The notes under the pieces are model-generated. The model had not been told where the DNA came from and searched no databases. It saw only the letters and a program-made list of their open reading frames with translations. A DNA stretch of 64,000 nucleotides from Steinernema hermaphroditum. Its lineage: Eukaryota > Nematoda > Chromadorea > Rhabditida > Steinernematidae. Shown here piece by piece: positions 22,020-34,931 of the stretch. Within the stretch, counting starts at the first letter, position 1; every line of letters starts with the position of its first letter. A program made the position numbers and the translations under genes. The stretch is from contig CM059621.1 in the NCBI GenBank assembly GCA_030435675.1, forward strand, positions 2,790,001 through 2,854,000, read 5' to 3'.

Positions 22020-22735
22020 TATACTCTTGAATCAACGGCTTACGCTGTTGAAGGCGTCATGTTTTATGAGCTTATTTCTCGTATCAAAGGCTTACGCCTT
22101 GCGAGACGTCATATGTATGCACAAGAAACACATTGTCACTCCGTAGTCGCTGATTCTCTTCTGTCTTCGGCACATCAGAGTAGAATACGGCGATATCATC
22201 AGTGTTCGTGGACATCAGAGATGTGAAGAGCTGACTGCGGTGACGGTGGAGCACAGCGAATCTGTCTTCAGTGGCGGCGCGGACGTCGGAGTTGAGGAGC
22301 TTCTTCGGCAGTTTCCGCGGGAGACACGAGCGAAGAACGGCATCCGGATGAAACGTGTCGGTGGAGCACAACGGGCAGACCGGGAACCTTCGGTGCGGCT
22401 GGCGGCGCAGACATTGGAGGTTCAGAGAATCTCCGACGGCTTCAAGGCGAAGAGATCAGTCCAGAGAAGGCGCGGCAGTGTGGTACAGCGGGCGTGGTGT
22501 CCCATCATCCGAGAAGCTGGGGGGCACGGGCTTCGGGATTTCACTCTTCACGATTGTGGTGGTGTTCTTGGCGAGACGCTTAAACTCCCCGGTGTCCCAT
22601 GCCTTCTGAGAGCTGGGGTGATCGATGTGCCAAAAGCTATACTAGAGACGAAACGAGCGAGATACGGGCAGAGAGAAGAAGATACACGGCGAAAACGACC
22701 GTAGTAGTCACTCCGCCGTGCCGAAGAAACAATCA
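22020..22735 (-). repeat. R1 copy (minus), with a second 3' end nested beside it
   Basis: From about 22735 down to 22060 the reverse complement follows R1 end to end (ATCACCCCAGCTCTCAGAAGGC through CTCTGATGTGC to CGTAAGCCTTTGATACGAGAAATAAG), at lower identity than copies A and C. A further 3'-end-like unit with the same palindromic core (GAATCAACGGCTTACGCTG) lies directly next to it at 22027-22058, so two family members lie head to tail. No TSD was recognised. Confidence 0.55.
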
Positions 22736-23474
22736 TCTTTCCCCTACTAAATAGATATCTACTCTTTGCATCAACTTATGTTTGTACTACGTAAATTATT
22801 TGGCAAAATCGATTCTCGAAAACTGGTTTTCTATTCAGCAAATGTGTGATGATCAGGAGGTCCTCAGACTTTCGTCATAACACGTTAACCTCCATCATTG
22901 CTCAAGTAAAAAATCGAATCTCCCTGCTTGTCTTTCAAAAAATAACACTACAATATCATTAATTAAGTAGAATTTTCATCAAACTGTCCAACGCAGCCAC
23001 ATATCATGTATAACATTTTGATGTGTATGGGTGTTGCCCCATCAAAACAATGACTGGTACCAAAAGAAAGCGCAGACTGTTCAAAGACCTCTTGATCATG
23101 AAACACACAGAAAACTAGTTTTATGGCTCGATTTTACCAAACAGCATATTCTGAATTTGGAAAGCTAATCCGTGCGTTTCGATTAATAAAGGACAATAAG
23201 ATATATTGAAACTGTGTTGTTGGAGTGGAATTTGCAAATCATCTACACCTCATACGTAATATAAACAGATACTCATGAGCGACAGTAAAGTTGAAACACT
23301 AAATTTCAGTTCCGTTTATTTCTTGTTTTGTCGAAAATAAATAGTAAGTAGTGCACCTTCTCACTACTACCAGCCACGAGGTGCCTACTGTTAGGCGAAC
23401 CGTATCGGCTCAAGAGGGACATGCTCGCCGAATAAGTCTGACTGTCACATTAGTGACTTTTAAACTTTATGCTC
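22736..23474. other. intergenic, AT-rich, no feature recognised
   Basis: AT-rich sequence with no splice-compatible coding exon. It ends at the TATA box of the YG-repeat precursor gene. Confidence 0.35.
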
Positions 23475-23483
23475 TATATAAAG
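23475..23483 (+). promoter_or_regulatory. TATA box of the YG-repeat precursor gene
   Basis: TATATAAAG, 44 bp upstream of the ATG at 23519. It supports that start rather than in-frame codons further upstream. Confidence 0.5.
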
Positions 23484-23518
23484 ACAGAGTAACAAAGAGC
23501 GTTGTCTGTGTATGTATC

Positions 23519-24063
23519 ATGCTCGAGCACAAGTGTTTTCTTCTGCTACTGTCAGTCGTCCTGTTGGCTTTCTCAGCTTGTGCGGCACCTCAACCTCATG
23601 TGCAGGATATTTCATCTCCCAACGCTGTTGCAACCAGTGTAGGTAGTGCTCACCCAGTCGATGCACCCACTCCTCATGTTCCTTCAAATGGAGAAGTCAA
23701 TCATCATAACAGAGGACCTGACGTCCACGCAAATGGACCTCGAACGAAGCCCGGCGAGGAACAAGCCAATCCTGAAGAGACGGAAAGCGGTCGAAAGCCC
23801 TCCGGCAATCATTTGTAAGACTTTGAGTGTATCATATGTAATCATGCATTTCTAGGGATCGCTCACGACGATACGGCCTCTGGGGAGGCGGATGGGGCTT
23901 CCGACGTTTCTGGCCTTGGCGAATGTGGGGCAACTATGGGTACGGATACGGTTATGGATATGGGTACGGCTACGGCTACGGATATGGGTACGGGTATGGA
24001 TATGGATATGGTTATGGTTATGGCTATGGATACGGATGTTATTGCGGCAAGAAGAGAAGATAA
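23519..24063 (+). CDS. secreted YG-repeat peptide precursor with amidation tail
   Basis: Exons 23519-23814 and 23856-24063 (41-nt intron) give 167 aa. A signal peptide is at residues 1-22 (MLEHKCFLLLLSVVLLAFSACA). A Pro/His/Asn-rich acidic spacer follows to about residue 99, then an Arg/Trp/Gly block (RSRRYGLWGGGWGFRRFWPW). Seventeen perfect Tyr-Gly dipeptides come next (DNA 23935-24036), and the C-terminus is CYCGKKRR. The final G followed by KKRR is a textbook amidation and dibasic-cleavage signal, and RSRR can be a furin-type site. It resembles nematode nlp/caenacin antimicrobial peptides in YG and Gly content, but the length of the uninterrupted YG run is unusual. The second exon is entered in phase 2, as in the minus-strand precursor at 5600. 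Function (antimicrobial, structural or neuropeptide) is inference. Confidence 0.8.
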
Positions 24064-25186
24064 GGCAGACCCTCTGATACAGTACATAGTCTCACATGAC
24101 ACAGTGAATTGCAATAATGCAAGACTTGAGATTTTGTTATATCTTGTGACTCATATACACTGCATTAGTTTAGTACAAAGGGCTTGCAGATCGTTGGCAA
24201 GATTACTAAATAGCCAGTCGACCCTGTACTTGTAATCATGACGTCCATAAAACAAACGTCACCTCGTAATGACGCTAAGATGTCAGCAGAGAGTCTCTCT
24301 AAAGTGTTGTCATGATGAATCACAGAAACGGCTTTGTGCGTTAGCTAGGAGAAAGGAATGGACGATTCATTCAGGCAAGAAAAGAGATGTGTTCGACCTG
24401 AGCAGTTACTCGACATCATCGGTTTTGTTTTGCAATACCGCCGTCTGCACTACCTGTCTTCCTGTTCTTGTTTACATCAGCACGCGGCAAGTGGAGGCAT
24501 GAAAACACAAGAACGGGAATGCGGAAGTATTGCCGATCACGAAGATAGTGTTGCAAAGTCGCCTGTTTTTGCCAAACAAGGCTGTTCCATGGGTACAGTG
24601 TAAATTGACGGACTGAATAAAAAAAACTTGGAAATGAATTCAGTTTATTACCCCGAAGGTCCGCAAAGCTTCCAAGCGGTCCCAAAGCTTTTGGAAGCTA
24701 GTTCCAGCAGATCTATCCGCAGCTCTATAAAACGCGCAGATATATATAATATGTAATGTAAATTTAAGGTTGCCGTTCAAGAGCCAGCGATACCACGAAA
24801 AAGTACTTGCAGTAAAAGACAACGGTGGAAAACCAAGTCCAGATATTTTTCGATATGTAACTTCGGTCGGCGTGAATTGTCTAGAAAATGCAAAATATGA
24901 GTGTTCCGATCTCAGGGGGACGGTCGAAATCTCAACGGGGACGGTTCAAATTCCCATAAACGGGGGACGGTTCAAACAGCTGTATGCCCTTTGAAGTTCG
25001 CGAACCATGAGGGGATCACTACGCGCTGCTCGGATACCGGGCCAATCGCCAAAGGGCTTGCCTTAATGTGATTCACATGGTACAGTGCCATGGATTCGAA
25101 GGATGTAACTCGAAACGTGGTTGAAAACTTTACCCAATGCGTACTTTGTAACAAATAAGAATACTAAAGACCAGCCGTTGAACCAG
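24064..25186. other. intergenic with short degenerate repeats
   Basis: No gene supported. Three imperfect units built on GGGACGGTTCAAA lie at about 24914-24980. Otherwise this is unremarkable sequence between the YG precursor and the 3' end of the minus-strand srt gene. Confidence 0.35.
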
Positions 25187-26401
25187 CTAATGCTTCACGA
25201 ATGACGTTCGCATTGGAGCGATGCTTGAAGTTATCGTTTCCTTGATGATTCTGTTTCCGAGGAGCAGATTGACAACTCCATTACGAATCGTCTTGTTGAC
25301 AATTAGATAGATAATTGCCGGCGCTCCTGCAAAAACACTATATTTTATCTGTATTTTTTAGTGCTTTGTACCATTGCTGAGCTGCCAAGTTATGTTTACA
25401 GCAACACTGATGGATTCTGGCACGGGAAAGAGCTGCATGTAGTCGTAGTTCAAGGCGGTCAGAAATGTAAATAAGCACAGGAAGAAGGATTGAATAGTGA
25501 TCTAGAGAATAAAATTATCGAAGTTTTTTTGCATGATACTCACAATTTTCTGGACTCTGGAGACGGTCCCACCGGCTCGTCGACTCTTCCACCACAAGGA
25601 CAGGCACAAGAAGGTGTACAGGCCAGGAAGGGCGATTACAACGAAAACATTGTGGATAAAGTGATACCTGTTCATGTACTTAAAGGACCTACGGTCAGCT
25701 ACTTAAATCAAGGCTTACCGGCTTCCGATCAATAAACTCCAGTCCTGGGATGTTCTTGTATGGATCGTAGAACCACGCATAAGCGGTAGAACTAAATGTT
25801 ACTCCTGGGGACCAAATGATAAAGGTGAGACTGTAGCAGATGCACGCCACCAGCCAATAATATGTTCGATGGCCCTCGAAGGATTCATAGAGATATCGCG
25901 GCTCCCATATCTCGACGCATCTGTTGAACGCCAACAGGACAACACTCATTGACTGAGTGGCCCACATGGCTGAAGAAGGTTTTGCCTACTAAAGCTGCTT
26001 CATAACTTACCAACTCCAAAGTTCCCGATTAAATATTCTATATCGATATAAGGACAAGCTACGGCTCCCATAAGAACAAGCGATCCGGTGATTACTCCAC
26101 TCAGTGTCAAGCATATGATGTCCATAACTCCGACAAACATCATGATCTTATATCCGGCCCATCGGTAGAGCCTCGCTTTGACCATGACGATTAAACACGG
26201 CACATACGGAATCTAAAAACAAAACAAAATGGAGGTGAATGAGGAATAACTAAATCGTACGGTCATGATGACTCCAATGGCGATAAAGGCAACTCCAAGA
26301 GGAGTATGCGGTTTTCCTATGCTCCACCACTCTTCGTCTGTCTTGAACGAACAGTTGAATAGTCTACGGTATTCGTCGTGACGAAACAGCATGAGCTCCA
26401 T
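25187..26401 (-). CDS. srt-type serpentine chemoreceptor A
   Basis: Six exons (26401-26261, 26212-26011, 25969-25719, 25678-25544, 25501-25372, 25326-25187) give 332 aa. Family hallmarks in order: N-terminal EEWWSIGKP, TM1 then PYVPCLIVMVKARLYRW, the GVMDIICL helix, IGNFGVG, a WATQSMSVVLLAFNRC-type TM3, AWFYDPYK in the extracellular loop, LWWKSRR, QKIITIQSFFLCLF and the C-terminal ITWQLSNGAPAIIYLIVNKT. These match the 7TM_GPCR_Srt family. Exon lengths 141-202-251-135-130 are identical in the receptor at 30336. Expected role: chemosensory receptor. The C-terminal tail is short and ends SFVKH. Confidence 0.85.
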
Positions 26402-28964
26402 TGTTGGCGATGAAGTTCAGCGTTCTGAAGGCCTGTAATGGTCATCGTGCGTCCTTTTATAATCAGACAAACACACGTTCTATCGCCAGGGAATTGAGTA
26501 GAACGCAGAAGTATAAGTGTCTTACATTGATGCCGCAATATATAATCGAAAACAGCACGTTCAGAAACTATCATATGTCACGTTCACTGACGTATTGAAT
26601 CGTTTCAGAATGCCAAAACTGGCAATTTAAGTTCGATTGCTGGTTACACGAAACAACTCTCTAAACATAAACAATAAAATAACAGATAATCCGGACAGGT
26701 GGTTACCATGATTACGATGCCAACGTAACCTGACCTAACTGAAATTTAAATGCATTAAAAACAACTCAGATCCCAATGCACTCAGCTGTGCTGGCAACAG
26801 ATGTTTATAAACATCGAGGCTGTTTTAGCCTCGATTCCTAAACGACATCTAAAATAGCCATATGAAAGGGTAGGGACCGGTGGAACTGCTACCCATAATT
26901 GTCAAGGGCCATTTGCGAGAATAACAGAATTGTCGTTCTGACAAAAGGGGCCCACTCATACAATCGGTGATCAGGTGTAAAAACATTACCTTTTCCATGG
27001 TGGAGTTTTTTACTATGCTTATTTTACGAGTTCTTCTCGCATCCAACGCGTATGCCTTGCAAAATTTCTTCTACACGGTCAAGAAAGCACGAATCACACC
27101 ATTGACCTTTATCTCTTTCTGGCTCCGGTTGGAGACGGGACCCGAGAAGAGCGATCAGTGGCCCGATCGGTGGACGCGGTCATCAGAAAATAGAAGAGGC
27201 TGAATCCAATACAGGAACGGTGGTGGAGCAAACCAATCTAAATACAGAACGAAAGCGCTTTCAGGAAAGGGCAGAAATAGCATCTTGGAAATGCGTATCA
27301 TGATGAGTATCCAAGGTTTGTAAGTTGAATGAGACGCTTGCAGTGCGTAGCATTTACATATGGAACACTTCCCTTTTCGGTTTCTCATTTTTGTCAATCG
27401 GTCAGGTCGTCCGAGTGTTCTCTCATCGGTCGTTTTTGGGCGTCCTTCTGGACGCAATGATCGCTCCGGTTCCCTAGAAGGCCCGGTACACGAGGAAGCC
27501 GTAGTTCCACTGTTTCGCTATGAAGACCGTTACCACCGCCCGACCCCACCCACGCCACCTACTCAAGCCGAAAGTTCGCTAAAACTTCAAAACCTATGCC
27601 GCCAGCCGAAGTAATCCAGCGGAATCAGCCGGTAGCGCCTCGATCGAATCAGCTCTTCGCCCCTCCGATGGCAGTGGAAATCTTAGGTGTCGTACAGTGT
27701 GTAGCTCCCTCAATAGCTTGTTTCCCTCCATATCATGTTGACTGCACAAAGTAAATGTTGAAAATAAATGTTAGCCGACTAAACCGATTTTTTTGCCAGA
27801 CGATGTTCTTCTAATTGTTTGCCGCGACACGGTCCTTCTACGTTACCATTAGCCACCTTATGTTGTTGTGGTCTGCTCGTCATCAGACATACCGCCTACA
27901 GCACCTCGTTCTAGAGCAGCAGTTCTTCTCACATGAAAGAACCGGGTCGGGATAGTCATTCTCGGGTAGATTACCTGGTTCCCGCGTCAGCTGTCAACAT
28001 TAGCAACCCGCGTCGAACGCCGCAAAGAGAGCATGCAGGTTATTTGGATCTTGGGAACTCCTGAACTGATTATGCACTAGTTGCTTAAATGTAACTGATT
28101 CGAGATTGCAAGAAACTCTCGATAAATGTTAATATCTCTGAGTTCGTCGCAAACAATGGTCAGATACTTTTCAGCCGGTCAAACACTACCGTTTTTGAAC
28201 GACCTAGGCTATCTCCAACTGCTTCTGGATTTCAAAATTGGGCCTCACATGTTTAGATTCATGACATATCCGAAGATGTAGTTCTGTTCGTGTCATACTC
28301 TTATTGTTTTACCTCTAGTACAACCATTTTAGCATCATGAGCCACATATTCTGTCGGCGAAGTGTGTCATTACAACGTACTTTTCTCGTAAATACATATT
28401 TCCACGCTTTTTGCACACCGTGTTTTGACTATTGCCCTCAGTATTCATTGTTTTAGCAGCTGTGAGTGCGCCAGTTGTTCGGATAAAGGAAAAGCGTTGA
28501 CGCGTTTGTTTTGTTGAATGGTTGCAATCAAGGCGGAAATGATTCCCATATAAGCAGGGAAGAGTCTTACGAATTGTTCATTCTTTATTTCTCCTGCCTG
28601 AATATTTTTCCTTTGTCCAATAACTCAGCCTGTTACTTGCATATCTCTAGGAAAAATGTGACATCGTGATATCAAAAAAAAGTGATATCATATCTACCAC
28701 AAGTTTAGTGCAGTGAATACGCAATACCTGTCCGGAAATGTTTTCGGGATTTTAAGTACATGTGAATTATAGGATTTGCCAGTTGTAGAATAGGTTAGCA
28801 ACAAAAGCTTTCTTCTCCACTGTGACTTTGAGTATATGTGATTTGGTGGACACAAATTGCGTACATAAGCTGTGCCAACTAAACACTCGCATTAGATCAG
28901 GGTAACCTAGGAGCAGTGAAGACTGAAAACTTAAATTTGGCATGGAGGTTGGCACGCCAGCAAT
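26402..28964. other. intergenic between srt A and srt B, with R1 fragments
   Basis: No supported gene in this stretch. A minus-orientation R1 3'-end-like block is at about 27025-27065. A plus-orientation 5'/central R1 fragment is at about 27395-27660 (TCGGTCAGGTCGTCC, CGCAATGATCGCTCCGG, GAAGCCGTAGTTCCAC). The remainder is AT-rich with no splice-consistent exons. Confidence 0.45.
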
Positions 28965-29137
28965 ACCTGATAGGTTTCATCGGTGAATGACCTCACAAAT
29001 CCTCAAAAAAATGGTCAAAAAAAAACTGATGAAACCATCGCATCATAACATCGTGTTAGGACCTTACAACTACAGAGGACTAAGTCCAGTATGAACTATA
29101 GCTTAAACACACCATTCACCGATGAAACCTATCAGGT
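28965..29137. repeat. perfect 25-bp inverted repeat
   Basis: The 25 bp at 28965-28989 are exactly the reverse complement of 29113-29137, with weaker pairing continuing outward (GGCACGCC against GGCATGC regions). The 123-bp centre has no ORF. It fits a small MITE or hairpin-forming repeat. Confidence 0.6.
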
Positions 29138-30292
29138 TCTGCTACACTCTGGCATGCTATCCTCCGTGCAAAATTTCAGCCGAATCGGCGTGGGACAGTT
29201 TGGGTCTCCTAGTCAGTGAAATTTCACAATCCTAGTGGCTCAGATCAAGGCCCCTTTGCCACACGCCTTTTGTCTCCCCTCGTTTGCGCTCTCTTCTCAG
29301 CGCTCCTCGCGACCAGTTGTAGTTACCCCTACAATATAAAGCGATAACTGAGTGGAAGGTTCGAACAGGCTTGGGGTGGCCTGAGCTGAGGATGTTTGGT
29401 TTCAGTGGCAAAGATCCGGCTCAACTGCCTTATGAGAAACAGTTTATAGTGACTTGGAACGCTATGCTTATCATTGAATAGGTTCAATCTTTGCGGGTTT
29501 GAGAGGACTGAGAACCAACCGAGCTCATTTTGTTCGGTGCAGGTTCAGGTTCTCTTCAATGAATATGAGAAGCAGTTCACCTAGAACGTTCTGAATGTTC
29601 TTACCATTAGGGTCAAACGTAGTGGTCTCGATCACTGGCACATAATTTACTTTACTTCGCTTATGAGTTGGGGTTAAATGGGTTAGTCTAATTCGCGGAA
29701 TCAGATTATACGCATATGATAGGATAATGATCTCATCTCCGCTCATTTAGAGTAATGCAATTTATACTGAGCAGAGAAGTAACTATTTCTCTTGGCGACG
29801 CTGTATGTATTCTTTTGTTTTCCGCATGGCTAACTTTCCCACTTTCCTAGGAAGCGTTCTTACTTTCGGCATCCTTGTGTTATTTCCTATTTTGCTATCA
29901 TGCACGAGCGCTTCAGTGCACACAAACTGTGCCCATCAGAAGGAGTTACTCAGAAATGCGACTATTCTTGGCCAGAACTTTAGCTCGCATACAAAATGCA
30001 TACGGCCTTTAAATATGTACCCTCCGGTGACATATTTGAGAACGCGGTCGGATGTGGTGAATACCAAAAACGACACCCATCTCTGATTTAGCTGCGTCAT
30101 CGCAAAGCTCAAAAATACCATTATGATCATAGGAGTCTGGAGGCGCTACACGTGAATTTCAACTTGAGCTTTGTTCATCTGCTCCTTTTGTTTTCTGGTT
30201 TTTGTTCACTCTATCATGAATACCTAGAAAAATGTGGGATGTGTTTATTTTTTTCGCTTGAACTGATATTAATGAACTGTATCGGTCATATC
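29138..30292. other. intergenic upstream of srt B
   Basis: No gene supported. One hydrophobic open frame near 29805-30086 was considered and rejected for lack of splice sites or similarity. Confidence 0.35.
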
Positions 30293-30300
30293 TATATAAG
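30293..30300 (+). promoter_or_regulatory. TATA-like box of srt B
   Basis: TATATAAG lies 36 bp upstream of the start codon at 30336. TTTGCAG at 30307-30313 could be a trans-splice acceptor, but its distance from the TATA box is short, so only one of the two is likely used. Confidence 0.35.
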
Positions 30301-30335
30301 CACTCATTTGCAGATTCGTTTCATACCGCCGAACC

Positions 30336-31582
30336 ATGGAGCTGATGCTATTTCGTCACGATGAGTACAGGAAACTATACAACTGCTCCTATAAGACTGA
30401 CGAAGAATGGTGGAGCATAGGAAAGCCGAACATTCCTCTTGGTGTTGCTTTTATCGCCATTGGAGTCATCATGACCGTAAGAAGAAATTTAACACTTTAA
30501 GCTTTACGACGATCTATTCAGATGCCCTACATTCCATGTCTCATCGTTATGGTAAAGTCACGGCTCTATCGATGGGCTGGCTACAAGATAATGCTCTACG
30601 TGGGAGTCATGGATATAATGTGTCTGTGCGTTAGTGGACCCATCACAGGGATGTTGGCTACACTGGGAGCCGTATCGTGCCCCTATATCGACGTCGAATA
30701 TGCCATAGGGAACCTCGGAGTTGGTGAGGAGTAAACTCAATCAATTTGTGCATATAGAGCCTTTAAGCTATGTGGGCCAGTCAATCGATGAGTGTCGTCC
30801 TACTAGCTTTCAACAGATGTGTTGAAATGTGGAAACCTAAATACCTCTACGACTCGTTTGAAGGCCATCGTACATACTTCTGGCTACTTGGATGCACTCT
30901 CTACAGTATGATCTTCGTGGTGTACGCACCGGGATTGACCTTTAGCGCCACAGCATACGCGTGGTTCTATGACCCATACAAGAATGTTCCTGGCCTGGAC
31001 TTCATCGAGAGAACACAGGTAGAGAGACCACCACTTAAGCACGATAAGAGCCAACTCTTCTAGTACGTGAACAAGTACCATTTCCTTCACAATATCTTCA
31101 TAGTGGTCGCTCTGCCAGCGATGTACATATTCCTCTGTGTGTCTCTATGGTGGAAGAGTCGCCGCGCAGGTGGAAACATCTCAAAGGTGCAGAAAATTGT
31201 AAGGTGAACTTGAAGAGAAGTGTATATAAGGGTGAATTCAGATGACCGTTCAAGCCTTTTTCCTCTGTTTGTTCACATTCCTCAGCGCTTTCATCTACGA
31301 CTACATGCAGTTCTACCCCGTTCCGGCATCCGTTAGCATTGGAGTTAATGTCACTTGGCAAATGAGCAACGGTAAGGCACGTAAACAAATTGTGACTAAT
31401 AGTGATCAACTTAAGGAGCTCCCGCTATCATTTACTTGATTGTCAACAAAACGATACGAAATGGCGTCATCGCTCTTGTGCTTGGAAACAGAGTAGTCAA
31501 GGAAATGATTACACCAAGTATCGCTCCCATGCGATCTACGATTCTGTCGATGTCGAAAGTTGAGCCTGCGTCTGTGATGTAA
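30336..31582 (+). CDS. srt-type serpentine chemoreceptor B
   Basis: Six exons (30336-30476, 30522-30723, 30768-31018, 31064-31198, 31242-31371, 31416-31582) give 341 aa. It is the closest paralogue of the receptor at 26401-25187 on the opposite strand: the first five exons have identical lengths, and the N-termini share MELMLFRHDEYR. It has the srt blocks PYIPCLIVMVKSRLYRW, GVMDIMCL, WASQSMSVVLLAFNRC, AWFYDPYKN and NGAPAIIYLIVNKT. The tail is nine residues longer than in A. The head-to-head arrangement about 3.9 kb apart suggests inverted duplication of an ancestral srt gene. Confidence 0.85.
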
Positions 31583-34500
31583 GGGTTGTACTTTTAAGTG
31601 TATTTGGGTTTGCTATGTAAACCATAAAGTGTGCCGTGTACCTCAGGGACAGAACAAAAAAGGGTTTTCACAAGCGGTTACAAGCGCTAGGTCTGTCAGT
31701 TGGTTGGTCTGATAGCTAAACCTCTGGCAGTTGTGAATTTTCCAGTTTCCAGATTAAATGCCGACACTCAGGTGCCGTAGTCCCACAACCACCGACATAT
31801 AATCTATAAAGTGGTACATGTGCATCTGGGCAACCACTTGAAGATTGCCTCTTCTGTTGAAGGCGCAATTTACGGACGAATAATCCATCTGCCCAACCAG
31901 TATTTATGGATTTATTTTGCAATCTCATAAGTTTACACAAAACTGCACCGAGATACATATAACCACCACTCAAGTTTGTAGGATCTCATTTTTGGTCTCC
32001 TAGGCGTCATCCCTTCAAGTCTCGGGCACCGGAAGATGTTGATGTTGGCATAACACCAGCTTCAGTCTTCTTCATATGGCCTTTTAGTTCAGTCCAGGCA
32101 CTGCCGCTGGAAGCCATCAGAACCTCAACCGTATCGGTGTCCCATTTGCGAAGTCTGCCCAACCAAATGAAGCTTTATGCCATGAAAAAAAAAGCTGCGA
32201 CATTGAGAAGGTCCATCACCATTCTTTTGTTTTGATGATTCCCACGTGTGTTACGCTGTTTTGTCTTAACTTGGTACCATGCCATGCCATTGATTCATGA
32301 AATCAGATCGTGAAGCCATTTAAAATCAACAATTCCACTGGACAATGAAGCAACATTGCAGAGCGTTGGCCAACTTATAAATGAGTCTTCTTGAGGAATT
32401 TAAGCGTTCTCGACATGAGTGAATCAAAGTACGTTTAAGCCCACACAGGAAACGGCTTGTAGCAGTAGTCACTCGTTTTGCAAATTTCCTGCACCTGTCG
32501 CCGTGGGAATGCTCCCACTATTACTGATTGTGTGGTAAATTGTGTTCGAATTTGACGCCAAGCCCGTATTAATAGAAATGTGTCAATGTCAGAAAGATGT
32601 GGGCGCCGCTTAGTCACATTTATATTATTAATGTCAAAGGATTGTGGTGTTGATCGTTAATCGAGCACCTAGTCCCATTGCCAACTATAATTGAAGAGTG
32701 AAATTGTTCAAGCAAATTGGTAATGTATATACTCAGTAAGTAATAATTTTGCATGCCAGAAACAGTCGCCCAAAATTCACTGGAACTCATAAAGAACTGA
32801 TCGTGGGGACCTCGCAGTAATTGGATTACCTTCGCATTACACGAGCAGTTACAAATATGACCTCATTTGCGGAACAGTTTCAGCTGGCCTGGATTTTGCA
32901 CACGTTTAATGAACGTGAGCCAGGTCGGTTCTCACCTACGTTATTTTATTTTGTGCTCAATTTGAACGGATTTATGCTAAGTAGTAAGTCGGCATTAGTT
33001 AAAGTTAATGGTCTGTAAAGTTGCATTTTTCTGTAAGCAATAGAGCCGCCTTCTTACGACTGCATATTCGGCTAAATGATTGCGAATATCTTGAGGAATA
33101 AGTTTCCAGACTTTCATGGGCACTTCGCTCTCTGCATCGTTGGTTGATTTGCTGTTATTTATCACGCTGTTCTCAATCTTTGATCTTCACGAAGTTCTCT
33201 CGTTTGTTATTTTATTTTGTGCTCGATTTAAGAAGATTTATGTTAGGTAGTAAGGTCAGCTAAAGGGCATATACATTCATAATCATACATATCTGTGTCT
33301 TTTGTTCATTTCTAAAGAACATGAATCAAAATCTATACATACATTTCGGACGTGAACAGCCACATGTGGTCTCACTGCCGTTGATGTCGTCAAGTACATT
33401 TGCTGCTCATCGGTGATCTAACTTTTATTTTGTGTCACCTCGCATACCTAGTGGCCCGGAGCCCATTATATGATATCAATACATCGAGGATAACTAATGC
33501 TTAGAGCGAAAGACCCCATTAATAAATGCTGTTATCCATGGGTTGGCATTTCCATTGATACACGTTCACCTATTGGAAATTATCCGACAAGTGGGGCGTT
33601 ATAGCTGGTCATCAGATGTTTAACATATGCTTCGTGTACCCAAAACAAGTGTGCATTGTATTCTGATAATTCGATTGCACTAGCTTGCGCATGGAAACTA
33701 CAATTTTAAATGTCTGAGTTGGTCAGAGCTCTCGCGAATTCGTGAAATTAGTTCAAACCCTTTTGTCACATGCGTTTCTTTCATTACACGAAATGTACTC
33801 TGTGAATTCACTGAGCATTTCTTGAGAAATGCCAATCTTTTGTGAACACTCCACAGACGTCTATAATGTGCTAGATCGATTCCAATAGCTCACAAAATTC
33901 AGTACGGGAAATCGGGATTGCCCCAATTTAGCTGAGAATAGCAAGCCAAGTTGAAGAAGGTAAAATGACTAACCCTAATCGTTCAACCCTTTCCAAACCA
34001 AACAATTCCAAATTCCAAACCCAAACAATTCAGCTATGTGTTGTTGCCTCATCTTTGAGATCGGATCCTACTGGTTACTTTGTTCTGTTTTGTTTTATTA
34101 ACCTTACTGCTTCTTTTCTATTTTCCTGGAAAGTGAAAGAAAAACCTATTACCATTGATGCTGAAGCTTTTCGGGCGATCTTAGTGTAGCCATGTTAAAA
34201 TACATATTATTAAAATACATGGACGGATGTCGCTTTATCTCGGCACTTTGTCAGGACACAAACCAGATGCGTCACATTTCTTTTGTGTCAATCCACTGCG
34301 GCGATGAGCGGTGGGCTATAGAGCATTGTCCAATCTACCCGCTTATTCATTTAAAATTTATTGTCTTCGTTCCATGACGTTACTCTACGTGACAATTCTT
34401 ATTATCTGCTCCAAAAATCGCTTGCAGTTCTGGTGATGAGAATTGCGAGAAATGGTCCACAATAGGAATACCTTGAAATGGTCAAACGCAACACAGAGTG

Positions 34501-34595
34501 TCGTTTTTGTCTCGAATGGTGATGCTAGTACGTATAATCTGGGTATTGCAACCCCTTCGTATTCCATCCCCGCGTGCTTGTTCCGAAAAGGAGCA
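31583..34595. other. 3-kb gene-free stretch with a short direct repeat
   Basis: No coding exons recognised on either strand. A direct repeat of about 57 bp (TTATTTTATTTTGTGCTC block) occurs at 32938-32996 and 33199-33255 with about 80% identity. Otherwise AT-rich and featureless. Confidence 0.4.
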
Positions 34596-34931
34596 CTTGC
34601 GTGTAACAACCATCGTGAGAAATGTTAGAACGGCATTTCATCTAACGCCCACTAAATCCACGCTCCTCTGCAGATCTGCTTTTTTTCAAAGACCACGAAA
34701 CTTACCGTTTCATATTTCTTTTCCTTTCTGACGGTCGGCTTTCTTGGAGTACCTTTTCGCGTAAAGTATTTATCACATTCATTCTGAAAATGACCATTTG
34801 TGAGCAATAGCCATCGTGAGAAATGCGGCTATTGCGCACCGTGGGAAATGCTCGAACGGCACTTCATCTAAAGCCCGCTGAACCCACGCTTCATTTCAGA
34901 TCTGTTCTTTTGGCTGAAAGTTTCCCTTCAG
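34596..34931 (+). repeat. duplicated block immediately 5' of srt C
   Basis: The block at about 34602-34690 (CCATCGTGAGAAATG, GAACGGCATTTCATCTAA, CCACGCT, CAGATCTG) is repeated at about 34800-34915, directly before the srt C start. The second copy has an extra internal duplication of GAGAAATG. This is either a promoter duplication or a relic of a duplicated gene start. Confidence 0.5.

Noticed and set aside
29805..30086. Hydrophobic N-terminal ORF resembling a signal peptide protein
   Set aside because: No splice structure, paralogue or promoter supports it. AT-rich DNA easily yields hydrophobic frames.
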